This document shows, piece by piece, positions 8,250 to 17,142 of a stretch of DNA of 37,857 nucleotides; position 1 is the first letter of the stretch; each line of letters begins with the position of its first letter. Position numbers and translations under genes: made by a program. Source of the stretch: Clostridiaceae bacterium. Its GTDB lineage: Bacteria > Bacillota > Clostridia > Lachnospirales > Lachnospiraceae. Location of the stretch: positions 1 through 37,857 of the forward strand of contig CAJTGF010000052.1 in NCBI GenBank assembly GCA_910575585.1, read 5' to 3'. Under the pieces are notes generated by a model. It saw nothing but the letters and a program-made list of their open reading frames with translations. It had not been told where the DNA came from and did not search any database.

Positions 8250-8580
8250 AAAACTTTGATCCGCTCCGAGCCAGCAGGCCGGGAGCTGACCGGAGATACC
8301 GCCACGGCAATACGGCACGGCCCGCAGGGAATGTATGCGGGCCGGGGAAACGGCTGGCTAAACCGGGACAGGGATCACTCGTTTGTTTGAGCATGATGCA
8401 GGGAGGGACGGTTTCATTCCGTAAACAAGGATCGGCCCTCCAATACGCCACTTTCATTTTAGAAAAGTGGATATGACATTGAGCCTGACAGGCGGCACTT
8501 TTGTGCTGCTTGTCAGGCTCTTTTTCTGTTTATGGCGGTCGATGTGCCGCCTGCCGGGCTCCGAAAGGAGAACGGCAAAA
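8250..8580 (+). ncRNA. Hairpin-rich leader region, candidate structured RNA
   Basis: A 331-base stretch without a credible gene. It holds a series of hairpins: GGCCCGCA/TGCGGGCC (about 8320-8345), GGAGGG with CCCTCC enclosing ACGG/CCGT (about 8401-8440), and CCACTTT/AAAGTGG (about 8449-8471), followed at once by the terminator at 8481-8525. The order hairpins, terminator, gene resembles an attenuation leader for the second sigma-like gene. I do not recognise it as a known riboswitch class. Whether it is an RNA at all is inference. Confidence 0.4.
8481..8525 (+). terminator. Strong intrinsic terminator upstream of second sigma-like gene
   Basis: GAGCCTGACA (8481-8490) pairs perfectly with TGTCAGGCTC (8511-8520), with an inner GCAC/GTGC stem around a TTTT loop, followed by TTTTT. 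It stands 55 bases before the 8581 gene with no clear promoter in between, so it may act as a regulated attenuator. Confidence 0.85.
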
Positions 8581-8970
8581 ATGAAAATCCGGTATGAGTT
8601 TGTAAATGGAGAGGTTTCGGAGATCGAGGTGGACGATTCCTTAGGCGAGCTGCTGGTGGATTTTGACCGGCAGCAGTACAACAACGACCACAAGGAAACC
8701 CGCCGCCATGTTTCCCTTGACGGTATGGACTACGAGGGGGAGCTGTTTGCCTCGGCGGAGGATACGGAAGGGGAGCTTCTGCGCCGGGAGGATATGGCCC
8801 GGCTCTTGGAGGCAATGGAGGCCCTCTCCCCTTCCCAGCGGGAGCTGGTGTTAAAAGTTTATTTTAACGGACGCTCCTTAGTGAGCATTGCGGCAGAGGA
8901 AGGCGTGAGCCATGTGGCGATTGTCCGCCGCCTGAACCGCATTTATGGAAAGCTCAGAAAAAAATTGTAA
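8581..8970 (+). CDS. Sigma-70 region 4-like regulator
   Basis: A 129-residue protein. The C-terminal half (about 78-129) has LSPSQRELVLKVYFNGRS then the helix-turn-helix SIAAEEGVSHVAIVRRLNRI, a sigma region 4-type DNA-binding domain. The N-terminal half is an acidic strand-rich segment with no clear sigma region 2, so it may act as a partial sigma or as an activator. Such proteins are common in ICEs and phages of Clostridia. ATG 8581 follows AAAGGAG by 9 bases. A terminator and a hairpin-rich leader lie just upstream. It is the second candidate regulator for the repeated promoters at 22045-26289. Confidence 0.75.
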   Translation: MKIRYEFVNGEVSEIEVDDSLGELLVDFDRQQYNNDHKETRRHVSLDGMDYEGELFASAEDTEGELLRREDMARLLEAMEALSPSQRELVLKVYFNGRSLVSIAAEEGVSHVAIVRRLNRIYGKLRKKL

Positions 8971-9053
8971 AACAGACCGTTACATTTTGCCTTTCCCGTG
9001 GCCGTATATTGAGGGCCAACGATACGCGCCCTTAGAAAGAGGTGAAAGGCAAC

Positions 9054-9257
9054 ATGAAACATAACTTGAAAATCAGTCTTGCGCAGGGGCTGGATACGGG
9101 CGGCATTGTCCGCTGTAAGACGGTATCCCTGCGGGAGCGGGTGCTTCGGAGGCTGTTCGGCGATACCCGCCGGATCACCATCATTGTACCCGGCGACAGC
9201 GTGAAGGCGCTGTCCCTGCAGGAAGTGCCGGAGGTGGGCGGCCATGACTACGCATGA
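9054..9257 (+). CDS. Small hypothetical protein
   Basis: A 67-residue basic protein, not assigned to a named family. It contains a beta-rich core with VSLRERVLRRLFGDTRRITI (about 24-43) and a final VPGDSVKALSL strand. ATG 9054 is chosen over the in-frame ATG at 9042 because AGAGGTGAAAGG lies just upstream. The 3' end overlaps the helicase gene start by 14 bases, so the two are coupled. Similar small proteins accompany helicase genes in related elements, as far as I recall. Confidence 0.6.
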   Translation: MKHNLKISLAQGLDTGGIVRCKTVSLRERVLRRLFGDTRRITIIVPGDSVKALSLQEVPEVGGHDYA

Positions 9258-10716
9258 GGAAAGCAGGCCCTCCCTGCCTATGCCGGTCAAGGCCACGCCT
9301 TACCGCCACCAACAGGAAGCCTTTGGCTTCGTCTGCCGCGCCTTCGGCCTGCTGCCGGAACCGGAGGCTGGGCCGCCTGTCCTGAAAAGCAGCGGCTGTG
9401 CGCTCCTTATGGAAATGGGAACCGGAAAGACCATCACCAGCATAGCGATCACCGGCGCACTTGCAGAGGCCGGGAGGATTGGCCGGGTGCTGATCGTGGC
9501 CCCGCTCTCCATCCTCGGCGTATGGGAGGCGGAATTTGCCCGCTTTGCGGATTTCCCCTATTTCCTCGCGGTGCTTTCTGGAACCGGCGCAAAGAAGCTG
9601 GATACCCTGCGGCACATGAACGGGACGGCCCTGCAGGTGGCGGTGGTGAATTATGAGAGTGCATGGCGGATGGAAAAAGACCTGCTGGCATGGCGGCCCG
9701 GCCTCATTATCGCCGACGAGGGCCACAAGATCAAGACCCACAATATCGCCGCCAGCAAGGCCATGCACCGGCTGGGGCGGGCGGCCAGTTACCGGCTCCT
9801 GCTTACCGGCACCGTGATTAGCAACAAGGCCATTGATGTGTTCAGCCAGTACAAATTTACCAACCCGGCCATTTTCGGCCAGAGCTTTTACGCCTTCCGA
9901 AACCGCTACTTTGACATGGTGGGCTATGGGAACCATACGCCGGTCTTGAAGAAATCTATGGAGGCGGAGCTGGTGGAAAAAATGCACGCCATTGCTTACC
10001 GGGCCACAAAGGCGGAATGTCTGGATTTGCCGGAAACCACCGACATCCTGCGGCAGGTGGATTTGGAGCCTGCGGCCCTGCGAATATACCGGGGGCTGGT
10101 AAAGGAGAGCTATGCGGAACTATCCGGCGGCGAGGTGACAGCCCCGAACATTTTAACGAGGCTTCTGCGCCTTTCCCAGCTTACAGGCGGCTTTATCGGC
10201 AATGACGAAACCGCCGCCGTGGAGCAGGTGAGTGCGGCGAAGCTCTCCGCCTTGGAGGATATTCTGGACGGGGTCGTGGCCGAGGGGAAAAAGCTGGTCA
10301 TCATTGCCCGCTTCCTCCCGGAAATCCGCGCGATATGCAGGCTGCTGGAAAAACGGGGCCTGCGCTATTCCTGCATTACCGGGGAGGTGAAGAACCGGGA
10401 GGAGCAGGTGGAGCAGTTTCAGAAGGAGCCGGAGGTCATGGCCTTCGTGGGCCAGATCGCCACGGCGGGGCTTGGCATTACCCTGACGGCGGCCTCCACA
10501 ATGGTCTTTTACTCGCTGGACTATTCCATGAGCAACTTCGAGCAGACCAAAGCCCGGATTCACCGGGTGGGCCAGCGGATGCCCTGCACTTATTTATATC
10601 TGGTGGCGCGGGGAACCGTGGACGAGAAGGTGCTGCTGGCCCTGAAAAACAAGGCAGACCTTGCCAAGACGCTTGTTGACGATTACCGTAGCGGGAAGAA
10701 CCCCTTCGCCGCTTAG
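9244..10716 (+). CDS. SNF2/DEAD-type superfamily 2 helicase
   Basis: A 490-residue SF2 ATPase. Walker A is MEMGTGKT (56-63), Walker B is the DEGH box (158-161), and the C-terminal helicase lobe ends with the motif VI region QTKARIHRVGQR near residue 435. PYRHQQEAF near residues 19-27 is the Q-motif-like opening. The lack of accessory SNF2 insertions and the setting suggest the phage-type helicase that aids replication or recombination. It is the first large gene of the replication module, 12 bases before the next gene. Confidence 0.88.
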   Translation: MTTHEESRPSLPMPVKATPYRHQQEAFGFVCRAFGLLPEPEAGPPVLKSSGCALLMEMGTGKTITSIAITGALAEAGRIGRVLIVAPLSILGVWEAEFARFADFPYFLAVLSGTGAKKLDTLRHMNGTALQVAVVNYESAWRMEKDLLAWRPGLIIADEGHKIKTHNIAASKAMHRLGRAASYRLLLTGTVISNKAIDVFSQYKFTNPAIFGQSFYAFRNRYFDMVGYGNHTPVLKKSMEAELVEKMHAIAYRATKAECLDLPETTDILRQVDLEPAALRIYRGLVKESYAELSGGEVTAPNILTRLLRLSQLTGGFIGNDETAAVEQVSAAKLSALEDILDGVVAEGKKLVIIARFLPEIRAICRLLEKRGLRYSCITGEVKNREEQVEQFQKEPEVMAFVGQIATAGLGITLTAASTMVFYSLDYSMSNFEQTKARIHRVGQRMPCTYLYLVARGTVDEKVLLALKNKADLAKTLVDDYRSGKNPFAA

Positions 10717-10728
10717 ATTGGAGGATTT

Positions 10729-11145
10729 ATGGATACAGACAGAATGTTTACGCTGGCCGACCGGCTCCGGGCGCTCCGGGACGAGAAGGCCGAGGCCGAC
10801 AAACGGCTCAAAGAAATCAAGGAGGAAATGGACGAGGTGGACTACCAGCTCTCGGAGGTGATGGCCGGGAGCGAAACGCAGAACTTTACCCGCGCTGGGA
10901 TGATGTTCTGCCTTACCACCAAAACCCACGCCTCCGCTACCGCCGGGCGGAAGGAGGAACTGTTCGCGGCCCTTCGGGGCGAGGGCTTTGGTGACCTTGT
11001 GTATGAAACGGTCAACGCCAATTCCCTCTCCGCCTTTGTGAAGGAGCAGATTTCAGAAAATGGCGACGCGCTGCCCGCATGGCTGGACGGACTTGTAAAT
11101 GTGTTTGAGAAAACCACCGTCGGCGTGCGCAAGGCCGCAAAATAA
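10729..11145 (+). CDS. Coiled-coil phage protein of unknown function
   Basis: A 138-residue protein. Residues about 5-45 are a charged heptad-like helix (Asp/Glu/Lys/Arg/Leu) likely to form a coiled coil; the C-terminal half is a compact alpha/beta region. It has no catalytic motif that I recognise. It lies between the helicase and the Cys-containing protein in the replication operon with good AGGAGG spacing, which suggests a role in DNA replication or recombination; that is context only. Confidence 0.65.
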   Translation: MDTDRMFTLADRLRALRDEKAEADKRLKEIKEEMDEVDYQLSEVMAGSETQNFTRAGMMFCLTTKTHASATAGRKEELFAALRGEGFGDLVYETVNANSLSAFVKEQISENGDALPAWLDGLVNVFEKTTVGVRKAAK

Positions 11146-11165
11146 TTTGAAGGAGGAACTATCTC

Positions 11166-11921
11166 ATGAGTAACAAAAATAATGAAATGATCCCTGCAAA
11201 TACCGGCTTTCTGGCCCTTGCCGATTTCAATATGAACGAGGGCATGGCGGAGGAGCTGGACGGGCTGGAAGGCGGCTTTGACCGGGTAAAAATCCCCGCT
11301 GGCGGGGCCACCATGTTCGAGCTGCCCGGCGACGAGGCAGACGAGCCGGAAACCGTGAAGGAGTTTTCCGCCGTGATCCTGTTCCATCATCCCATCCTGC
11401 AGTATTACAAGGAGAAATATACCGGAGGGAGCAACCCGCCTGACTGCGGCTCCTTTGACGGCGTAAACGGAGAAGGCGATCCGGGCGGGGCTTGCGCGAA
11501 CTGTCCGCTGAACCAATTCGGCTCCGGGGAGAACAACAGCAAAGCCTGCAAGACAAGGCGCAGGGTATTCCTCCTGCGGGAGGGCGAGCTGTTTCCGTTG
11601 ATCCTCTCCCTGCCCACCGGCTCCATGAAGGAATTTTCCCGCTATATTAAACGCCTGCTTTCCAAAGGGAAAAAGAGCAACATGGTCGTGACACGCTTCT
11701 CGCTGAAAAAGGCCACCAACAACAGCGGCATTGCCTACTCGCAGGCACAATTCCGCATTGACCGCCCGCTGACCGCCGAGGAGCAGATTCTGATTAGCAG
11801 GCTCTCGGAGCAGGTGAAGGGATACAGCCGCCGCGTGGGCTTTGACGTGGAGGAGCCTGCGGAGATGGACGCTCCCTTTGTAGACCCGGAAACCGGCGAG
11901 GTCGTGGAGCCCCTGCAGTAA
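11166..11921 (+). CDS. Putative single-stranded DNA-binding protein, phage type
   Basis: A 251-residue protein in the position where phages with their own family A polymerase often carry a DNA-binding protein. It has four clustered cysteines (CANC at about 106-109, a nearby Cys before it and another after GSGENNSKAC), suggesting a zinc site, then a basic segment CKTRRRVFLL and an acidic tail (last 20 residues, rich in Glu/Asp). An acidic C-terminus is usual in SSB-like proteins. Assignment rests on these traits and on context, not on a family match. Confidence 0.45.
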   Translation: MSNKNNEMIPANTGFLALADFNMNEGMAEELDGLEGGFDRVKIPAGGATMFELPGDEADEPETVKEFSAVILFHHPILQYYKEKYTGGSNPPDCGSFDGVNGEGDPGGACANCPLNQFGSGENNSKACKTRRRVFLLREGELFPLILSLPTGSMKEFSRYIKRLLSKGKKSNMVVTRFSLKKATNNSGIAYSQAQFRIDRPLTAEEQILISRLSEQVKGYSRRVGFDVEEPAEMDAPFVDPETGEVVEPLQ

Positions 11922-11985
11922 ATATACGCCCGGCGCGGGAGGGGCTTTGCGCCTTTCCCGCCCATCCGGGCAGATTGGAGGAAAT

Positions 11986-13908
11986 ATGAGTTATTCATGC
12001 GTGACGACGCTTAACAGGATCAAGGAATATCTGGCCGGGGCCGCCCTTGTGGCCTTCGATTTTGAAACCTCGCCTCTGGACGAATACCGCTCGGAGGAGC
12101 GGGCCGCTCTGGACGCGCATAAATCAAGCATTACCGGCGTGAGCTTCTCCGTATCCGAGGGCAGCGGAATCTATGTGCCGCTCCGGCACCGGATCGGGAA
12201 AAATGCGGCAAGGCCGGAGGCAGTCATGGGCTATCTGCAGAAGGCCCTGTTTGAAAATACGGCCATTGTCAAGGTGGCCCACAACCTTTCTTTCGAGGCC
12301 ATGTTCCTTTATGCCCTCGGCATGGTGGTGCAGCCGCCCTGCTATGACACCATAGCGGCGGCCCAGCTTACCTTAAAGAGCAATACCCAGTTTCGAGGCC
12401 TCTCGGACAGCGGCCTGAAAACCCTTGTGCCGCAGCTTTTTGATACGGAGCTGCCGGATTTCGGGAGCGTGACCGGCGGGCGGTTTTTCGATGAGCTTTC
12501 CCCGCAGGATACGGAAACCGTGCGATATGCCTGCGCCGACAGCGACTATGCCCTGCGGCTCTATCACATTTTCAACGGCTGGTTTGACAAATACCTGCCG
12601 AAGCACCGCCGCATTGTGGAGCAGATTGAAAGCCCCACGGCGGTTTACTGCGGCCTTATGCGCTACAACGGCCTGCTCATGGATCGGGCGGCTATGGAGG
12701 AAAAGCAGGCCGAGGCCGAGGCGCGGATTACAAAAATCCGGGAGGAGATCGCCTTCATTACCGGGGACGTGGAGATTGGGGCCAACGCCTCTACTTCCGC
12801 GTTCAAAAGTTATCTTTACAATGACCTCGGCCTGCCGGTGGTAAAGACCACGGCCAAGTATCAGGAGGCGGCGGATGATGAAACCATGATTTTGCTTTCG
12901 GACTGGTGCCGGGAGCAGAAACCGGAGCTTGTGCCGCTGTTTGAGCTGGTGCAGGAATACCGGCGCTGGGGGAAGATCAAGGGGACATATTTAGACGGGT
13001 ATCTGCGGCATATCAATAGCGCCACCGGGCGGATACATCCTGATCTTTTGCCGCTTGGGACGGAAACGGGCCGGTTCGCCGCCCGCAACCCCAACATGCA
13101 GAACTGCCCGCGCAAGGACAACGACCCGGTGGGTATCCGCTCCATGATTGTCGCCCCGGAGGGCTGTGTTCTGCTCTCTCTGGATTTTTCGCAGATTGAG
13201 CTGCGCGTCGGGGCCTTTTACTGCCGGGATGAAAAGATGCTGCAGACCTACCGGGACGGCGGCGACATCCATGCGCAGACCACCTCTGTCATTTATGGAA
13301 TCCCCTTTGAGCAGGCGGCGGACAAGAACGCCGAGCATTACAAGGAGCGCCGGACGATTGCGAAAAACTGTAACTTTGGCGTATTCTTCGGCCTGTTCCC
13401 GCGTGGCCTGCAAAAGACGCTGAAATTCAAGGCCGGGCTGGATACGCCGCTTAGTGACTGCGAGCGGATCATTGCAAACCTGAAATCCGGCTATCCCCAG
13501 CTTTCGCTCTGGCAGGAGGTGGTAAAGCGGCAGGCCGCCGCTCGCCGGTACAGCGAAACATGGCTGGGCCGCAGGCGGTATCTGCCGAACATCACCTCCG
13601 AGGATTGGGGGAAAAAGAGCTTTGCGGAACGGTGCGCCATGAATACGCCTATACAGGGAACCGCCGCCGATATTTTGAAGCTGGCCCTTTCCCGGCTGAT
13701 CGTGGGGCTCCGGGAGCGCCCGTGGCTGCGGCCCCTTTTGCAGATACACGATGAGCTGGTGTTTGAGCTTCCCGCTGATAAGGTGGAGGAAGCGGCGGCC
13801 TTTGTCCGCTCCTGCATGGAGGCCCAGCCGTTCCCGGAATTTGACGTGCCGATCATTGCCGAGGGGGCCTTCGGGCCGAGCTTTGGCAGTATGGCGGAAA
13901 TGGAGTGA
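11986..13908 (+). CDS. Family A DNA polymerase with 3'-5' exonuclease domain
   Basis: A 640-residue phage replicative polymerase. The DnaQ-like exonuclease has exo I DFE (Asp25, Glu27), exo II HNLSFEA and exo III YACADSD. Polymerase motif A is LSLDFSQIELRV (catalytic Asp400), motif B RRTIAKNCNFG (Arg456, Lys460, Phe464) and motif C IHDELVFE (His588, Asp589, Glu590). There is no 5' nuclease domain. Phe464 at the sugar-selecting position is like E. coli Pol I and would discriminate against dideoxynucleotides (family knowledge). The ATG follows TTGGAGG; a GC-rich hairpin (about 11934-11962) lies in the leader. Confidence 0.95.
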   Translation: MSYSCVTTLNRIKEYLAGAALVAFDFETSPLDEYRSEERAALDAHKSSITGVSFSVSEGSGIYVPLRHRIGKNAARPEAVMGYLQKALFENTAIVKVAHNLSFEAMFLYALGMVVQPPCYDTIAAAQLTLKSNTQFRGLSDSGLKTLVPQLFDTELPDFGSVTGGRFFDELSPQDTETVRYACADSDYALRLYHIFNGWFDKYLPKHRRIVEQIESPTAVYCGLMRYNGLLMDRAAMEEKQAEAEARITKIREEIAFITGDVEIGANASTSAFKSYLYNDLGLPVVKTTAKYQEAADDETMILLSDWCREQKPELVPLFELVQEYRRWGKIKGTYLDGYLRHINSATGRIHPDLLPLGTETGRFAARNPNMQNCPRKDNDPVGIRSMIVAPEGCVLLSLDFSQIELRVGAFYCRDEKMLQTYRDGGDIHAQTTSVIYGIPFEQAADKNAEHYKERRTIAKNCNFGVFFGLFPRGLQKTLKFKAGLDTPLSDCERIIANLKSGYPQLSLWQEVVKRQAAARRYSETWLGRRRYLPNITSEDWGKKSFAERCAMNTPIQGTAADILKLALSRLIVGLRERPWLRPLLQIHDELVFELPADKVEEAAAFVRSCMEAQPFPEFDVPIIAEGAFGPSFGSMAEME

Positions 13909-13912
13909 ATTT

Positions 13913-14341
13913 ATGAGCCATGTGAACAGATATAACGGGGAGGGATACGCCGACCCGACCACTTATGAAGCCCTTACCCGGATTGAGAGGGAGGCGAAGA
14001 AAACGGCATATAGGCCGCTGGTTTTCATTTCCTCGCCCTATGCCGGGGATACGGGGCGCAATGCCGAGCGGGCGCGGGGATACTGCCGCTTTGCGGTATC
14101 AAGGAACTGTATCCCCATAGCGCCGCACCTTCTCTATCCTCAATTCATGGACGAGGACGACCCGGCCCAGCGGGAGCTTGGGATTTTCTTCGGCATGGTG
14201 CTGATGGGGAAATGTCAGGAGGTCTGGGTATTCGGCAGCAGGATCACCCGCGGCATGGCCGTGGAGCTTGCGAAGGCGAAGGAGCGCGGCCAGAAAATCC
14301 GGTATTTCAATGACCGGTGCGTGGAGGTGCCTGCGCCATGA
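13913..14341 (+). CDS. DUF4406 (nucleoside 2-deoxyribosyltransferase-like) protein
   Basis: A 142-residue protein. PLVFISSPYAGD (about 35-46) is the typical opening of the DUF4406/deoxyribosyltransferase-like Rossmann domain, and the late strand with VWVFGSRITRGM followed by ELAKAKERGQ is also typical. Family relatives bind nucleotides; activity here is unproven but fits nucleotide pool handling next to the polymerase. The ATG lies 4 bases after the polymerase stop and its own stop overlaps the next start (ATGA). Confidence 0.78.
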   Translation: MSHVNRYNGEGYADPTTYEALTRIEREAKKTAYRPLVFISSPYAGDTGRNAERARGYCRFAVSRNCIPIAPHLLYPQFMDEDDPAQRELGIFFGMVLMGKCQEVWVFGSRITRGMAVELAKAKERGQKIRYFNDRCVEVPAP

Positions 14342-16833
14342 AAAAAGCCTTAAATATCCCGCTGGAAGAATTTCTGCGCCCCTTCTTTGAACCGGCGGAA
14401 AAGGTCTGCCTGCGGATATTCGACGACAGAAAGACCGGAACCTTCAAAGGGGCGAAGCTGGAAACGCCTGCCGGGCAGGTGGCGGCCATGACCGAAACCC
14501 TAAAGCGCCATAACGAGAAAAATCGCGGCATTTATTTTGTGGTGAATTTTGGCGGCCATGAGGACGCGGAGATTACCCGGATCAACGCGCAGTTTATGGA
14601 GTACGACGAACTATCCTTAGACGAGCAGCTTAAACAGATTGAAGCGTTCCCGCTGGAACCGTCGCTTATCGTAAAAACCCGCAAATCCCTGCATACCTAC
14701 TGGCTCATAAAGGACGGCGACGTGGCGGCCTTCCGCCGGGTACAGAAGCGCCTTGCGGTTCAGTTTCACGGGGATAAGACCTGCGTAAATGAAAGCCGCG
14801 TCCTGCGGCTTCCGGGCTTCTATCATTGCAAGGAGGAGCCGGTCTTGGTGGAGTGCATCCATTTCCGCCCGGAGCTTCGCTATACGCAGGCGGAGTTGGA
14901 GCAGTATCTGCCGCAGGTGCCAGAGGAAGGGGCCGCCCCGGTGGCGGCAACGGTCAAAGGCTCCCGGAAGGGCCTTATGCTGGTGGAGCGCCGCTGTGAT
15001 TTTATCCGGCATTGCAGGGACAATGCGGCGACCCTTTCGGAACACGACTGGTATGCCATGATAACAAACCTCGCTGTTTTTGAGGGCGGCGATCAGGCGG
15101 TGCATAAGCTGTCGGCGGCCTATCCCAAGTACAGGGCGGCAGAAACGCAGGATAAGATCAACCATTTCCTCGAATCCGGTACGAAGCCCATGACCTGTAA
15201 GACCATTGCGGAAAAGGGCTTTGTCTGCCCGAAGATTGCAGGCGGCGAATGTGGCTGCAAGGCCCCGGCGGCCCTGTGCTTTAAGGCGCTGGCCGTGGAG
15301 GAGCTTCGGGAAATGCTGGCCGCCCTGCCGGTGGGCGGCTCTGCGGTGGAGAATATGGCGGTGGCGCGGGATTTCGTCAAAGATTATCTTTACAATATCG
15401 AGCCGGTGGTGGCGGCCACGTTCATTGAATACGAGCTGCGGCAGCATTTTGACATGAAGGCAGCAGGCATAAAGCCGCTGGCGGCCTATCACCGGGAGCT
15501 GTACCGGGAATACCGGCAGCACAGGGAAACTAAGCGCGAGGCCGAAGGGGCTGACCTGCCGGACTGGTACGAGCCGACGGAGCGCGGCGGCCTCCGGTTC
15601 ATTTCCGGCCTGCTGGCGAACCATCTGGCGGAGAACGTCCACGCCTTCTATGGCGCGGGCAGCTATTTCCGTTATGAGGGAGGCGTGTACCGGGACAGCA
15701 GCGATCTGTGGGCGACGGCAAAGGTGCGGGAGTTTATGCTTCCGCGCTATGCCTCCATGCAGGCCATTAACGACACAACGGGCCAGTGGAAAATGTTGAT
15801 CCAGAAGTCGGTGCGGGAAATCAACAGCAACGCTTTTATCATCAATGTGCAGAACGGCCTTTACAATGTGCTGGACGACAGCTTCAAGGCCCATTCCCCG
15901 GACTATATCTCTACGGTGCAGATCGGGGCCAGCTATGAGCCGGGCGCGGCCTGCCCGCGTTTCATGGAATTTTTAAGGAGCATTATCCACGAGGAGGAAA
16001 TCCCGCTCATGCAGGAGATATTCGGTTATCTGCTGATCCCGGTAAACAAGGCGCAGAAATCCTTTGTCTTTGTCGGTGCGCCCAACGCGGGCAAATCGAC
16101 GCTGTTATCCGTGGCGCAGGAAATCCTGCTGGGCGCGGAAAATGTGTCAAACGTGCCGTGGCAGAGCCTCGGCGACCGCTTCAATAAGGCGGAGCTGTTT
16201 GGAAAGCTGGCAAATATCTTTGCCGACCTGCCAAGCCGGAGCATTGACGATAACGGCATGTTCAAGGCCCTTACCGGCGAGGATTTTATCACCGCCGAGC
16301 GGAAGAATAAAGACCCTTTTTCCTTCCGGCCTTATGCAAGGCTTTTATTTTCCTGCAATGAAATCCCGCGCAATTACGGCGACCGCTCGGACGGCTTTTA
16401 CCGGCGCTTGCTGATCGTGCGTTTCGACCATTCCGTACCGAAGGAAAAGCGCGACCCGAACCTGCGGGAGAAGCTCTTTGTGGAGAAAAACGGCATTTTG
16501 ATGTGGGCCGTGGAGGGCTTGAAGCGCCTGATCGCGGACGGCTATGAATTTACCGAAACGGACGCTACCCGCGCCGAGCTGCAGCGGTACAAGGTGGAAA
16601 GCAACAGCGCCCTTTTGTTCGTGGACGAGTGCTGTGTGCTGGATGCCGAGGCGGAATATCCCCGCGAGGACTTGTTTCAGTCTTACCGGGATTACTGCAA
16701 CAAAAACGGCCTGAAACCTATGTCGCAGGCTAACTTCAATAAGGACGTGGAATCGGTGAGCGCGTCCATTACCCGAAAAACAGACCGCTTGGGGAAACGC
16801 CGGGTATGGCGCGGCCTGCGGTATCAGGACTGA
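14338..16833 (+). CDS. Primase-SF3 helicase, D5/P4-like
   Basis: An 831-residue replication protein. The N-terminal third is a RepB-like archaeo-eukaryotic primase domain: FMEYDE (86-91) holds the metal-binding acids, SLHTYWLI (117-124) the catalytic His, and RVLRLPGFYH the third conserved patch. A Cys-rich segment (about 300-320) may bind zinc. The C-terminal half is an SF3 helicase with Walker A GAPNAGKST (580-588), ADLPSRSI as Walker B and SCNEIPRNYGDRSDGFYRR as the motif C/arginine finger region. Fusion of both activities is typical of phages and plasmids that open their own origin, supporting an origin nearby. Confidence 0.92.
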   Translation: MKKALNIPLEEFLRPFFEPAEKVCLRIFDDRKTGTFKGAKLETPAGQVAAMTETLKRHNEKNRGIYFVVNFGGHEDAEITRINAQFMEYDELSLDEQLKQIEAFPLEPSLIVKTRKSLHTYWLIKDGDVAAFRRVQKRLAVQFHGDKTCVNESRVLRLPGFYHCKEEPVLVECIHFRPELRYTQAELEQYLPQVPEEGAAPVAATVKGSRKGLMLVERRCDFIRHCRDNAATLSEHDWYAMITNLAVFEGGDQAVHKLSAAYPKYRAAETQDKINHFLESGTKPMTCKTIAEKGFVCPKIAGGECGCKAPAALCFKALAVEELREMLAALPVGGSAVENMAVARDFVKDYLYNIEPVVAATFIEYELRQHFDMKAAGIKPLAAYHRELYREYRQHRETKREAEGADLPDWYEPTERGGLRFISGLLANHLAENVHAFYGAGSYFRYEGGVYRDSSDLWATAKVREFMLPRYASMQAINDTTGQWKMLIQKSVREINSNAFIINVQNGLYNVLDDSFKAHSPDYISTVQIGASYEPGAACPRFMEFLRSIIHEEEIPLMQEIFGYLLIPVNKAQKSFVFVGAPNAGKSTLLSVAQEILLGAENVSNVPWQSLGDRFNKAELFGKLANIFADLPSRSIDDNGMFKALTGEDFITAERKNKDPFSFRPYARLLFSCNEIPRNYGDRSDGFYRRLLIVRFDHSVPKEKRDPNLREKLFVEKNGILMWAVEGLKRLIADGYEFTETDATRAELQRYKVESNSALLFVDECCVLDAEAEYPREDLFQSYRDYCNKNGLKPMSQANFNKDVESVSASITRKTDRLGKRRVWRGLRYQD

Positions 16834-17142
16834 GGCCGGACGGCTTTCGGGTATCTGCCCGTCAAAAATTGACGGACTGCCGCTTCGCCACTTGGCGCGG
16901 CGGGCATGGAGATTTGACAGGCGGCCCCGTTTTTGACCGGTATTTGACAGGGCTTTTGGCATCAGGAAGCCCCGCAATTTGGGGCGTTTTACACTTTTGA
17001 CAGGCTTTTTGTATTTCTTGCATTGAACCAGAGAGGTAAAGGAATATAGGCAAAAAGGAAAGATATTTTTGTGAATATATAAAGAAGCAGGAAATTGTCG
17101 TCAAATCGGTCAAAGCCGTCCGGCGAAAAGAAAGGCGCAGAT
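16834..17142 (+). other. Iteron-like non-coding region, candidate replication origin
   Basis: A 309-base gap with no credible gene. TTTGACAGG occurs at 16913-16921, 16943-16951 and 16996-17004, with TTTGACCGG at 16932-16940. A perfect CCGTCAA-AAA-TTGACGG inverted repeat lies at 16859-16875. Reverse-oriented copies (CGTCAAA at 17099-17105, CGGTCAAAG at 17107-17115) flank an AT-rich stretch (about 17037-17095) that stands out in GC-rich surroundings. Repeats plus an AT-rich block directly after the primase-helicase resemble an iteron origin. None of the TTGACA cores has a -10 box at the right distance. Confidence 0.5.

Noticed and set aside
8270-8476. A + strand open frame through the structured leader (about 8114-8476)
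   Set aside because: It overlaps the KTR-type gene in another frame, has low-complexity Arg/Gly/Pro composition and no ribosome site; hairpins explain the sequence better.
14617-15894. Long open frames on the - strand opposite the primase-helicase, and similar ones opposite 9181-9987, 10842-11750, 12991-13962 and 22430-23350
   Set aside because: They are antisense shadows in GC-rich genes, with no ribosome sites, no recognisable domains and composition set by the sense codons.
16914-17002. TTGACA cores in the 16913, 16943 and 16996 repeats read as -35 promoter boxes
   Set aside because: No acceptable -10 box lies 16-18 bases downstream of any of them; the flanking TT and GG are conserved too, which suits a protein-binding iteron better.
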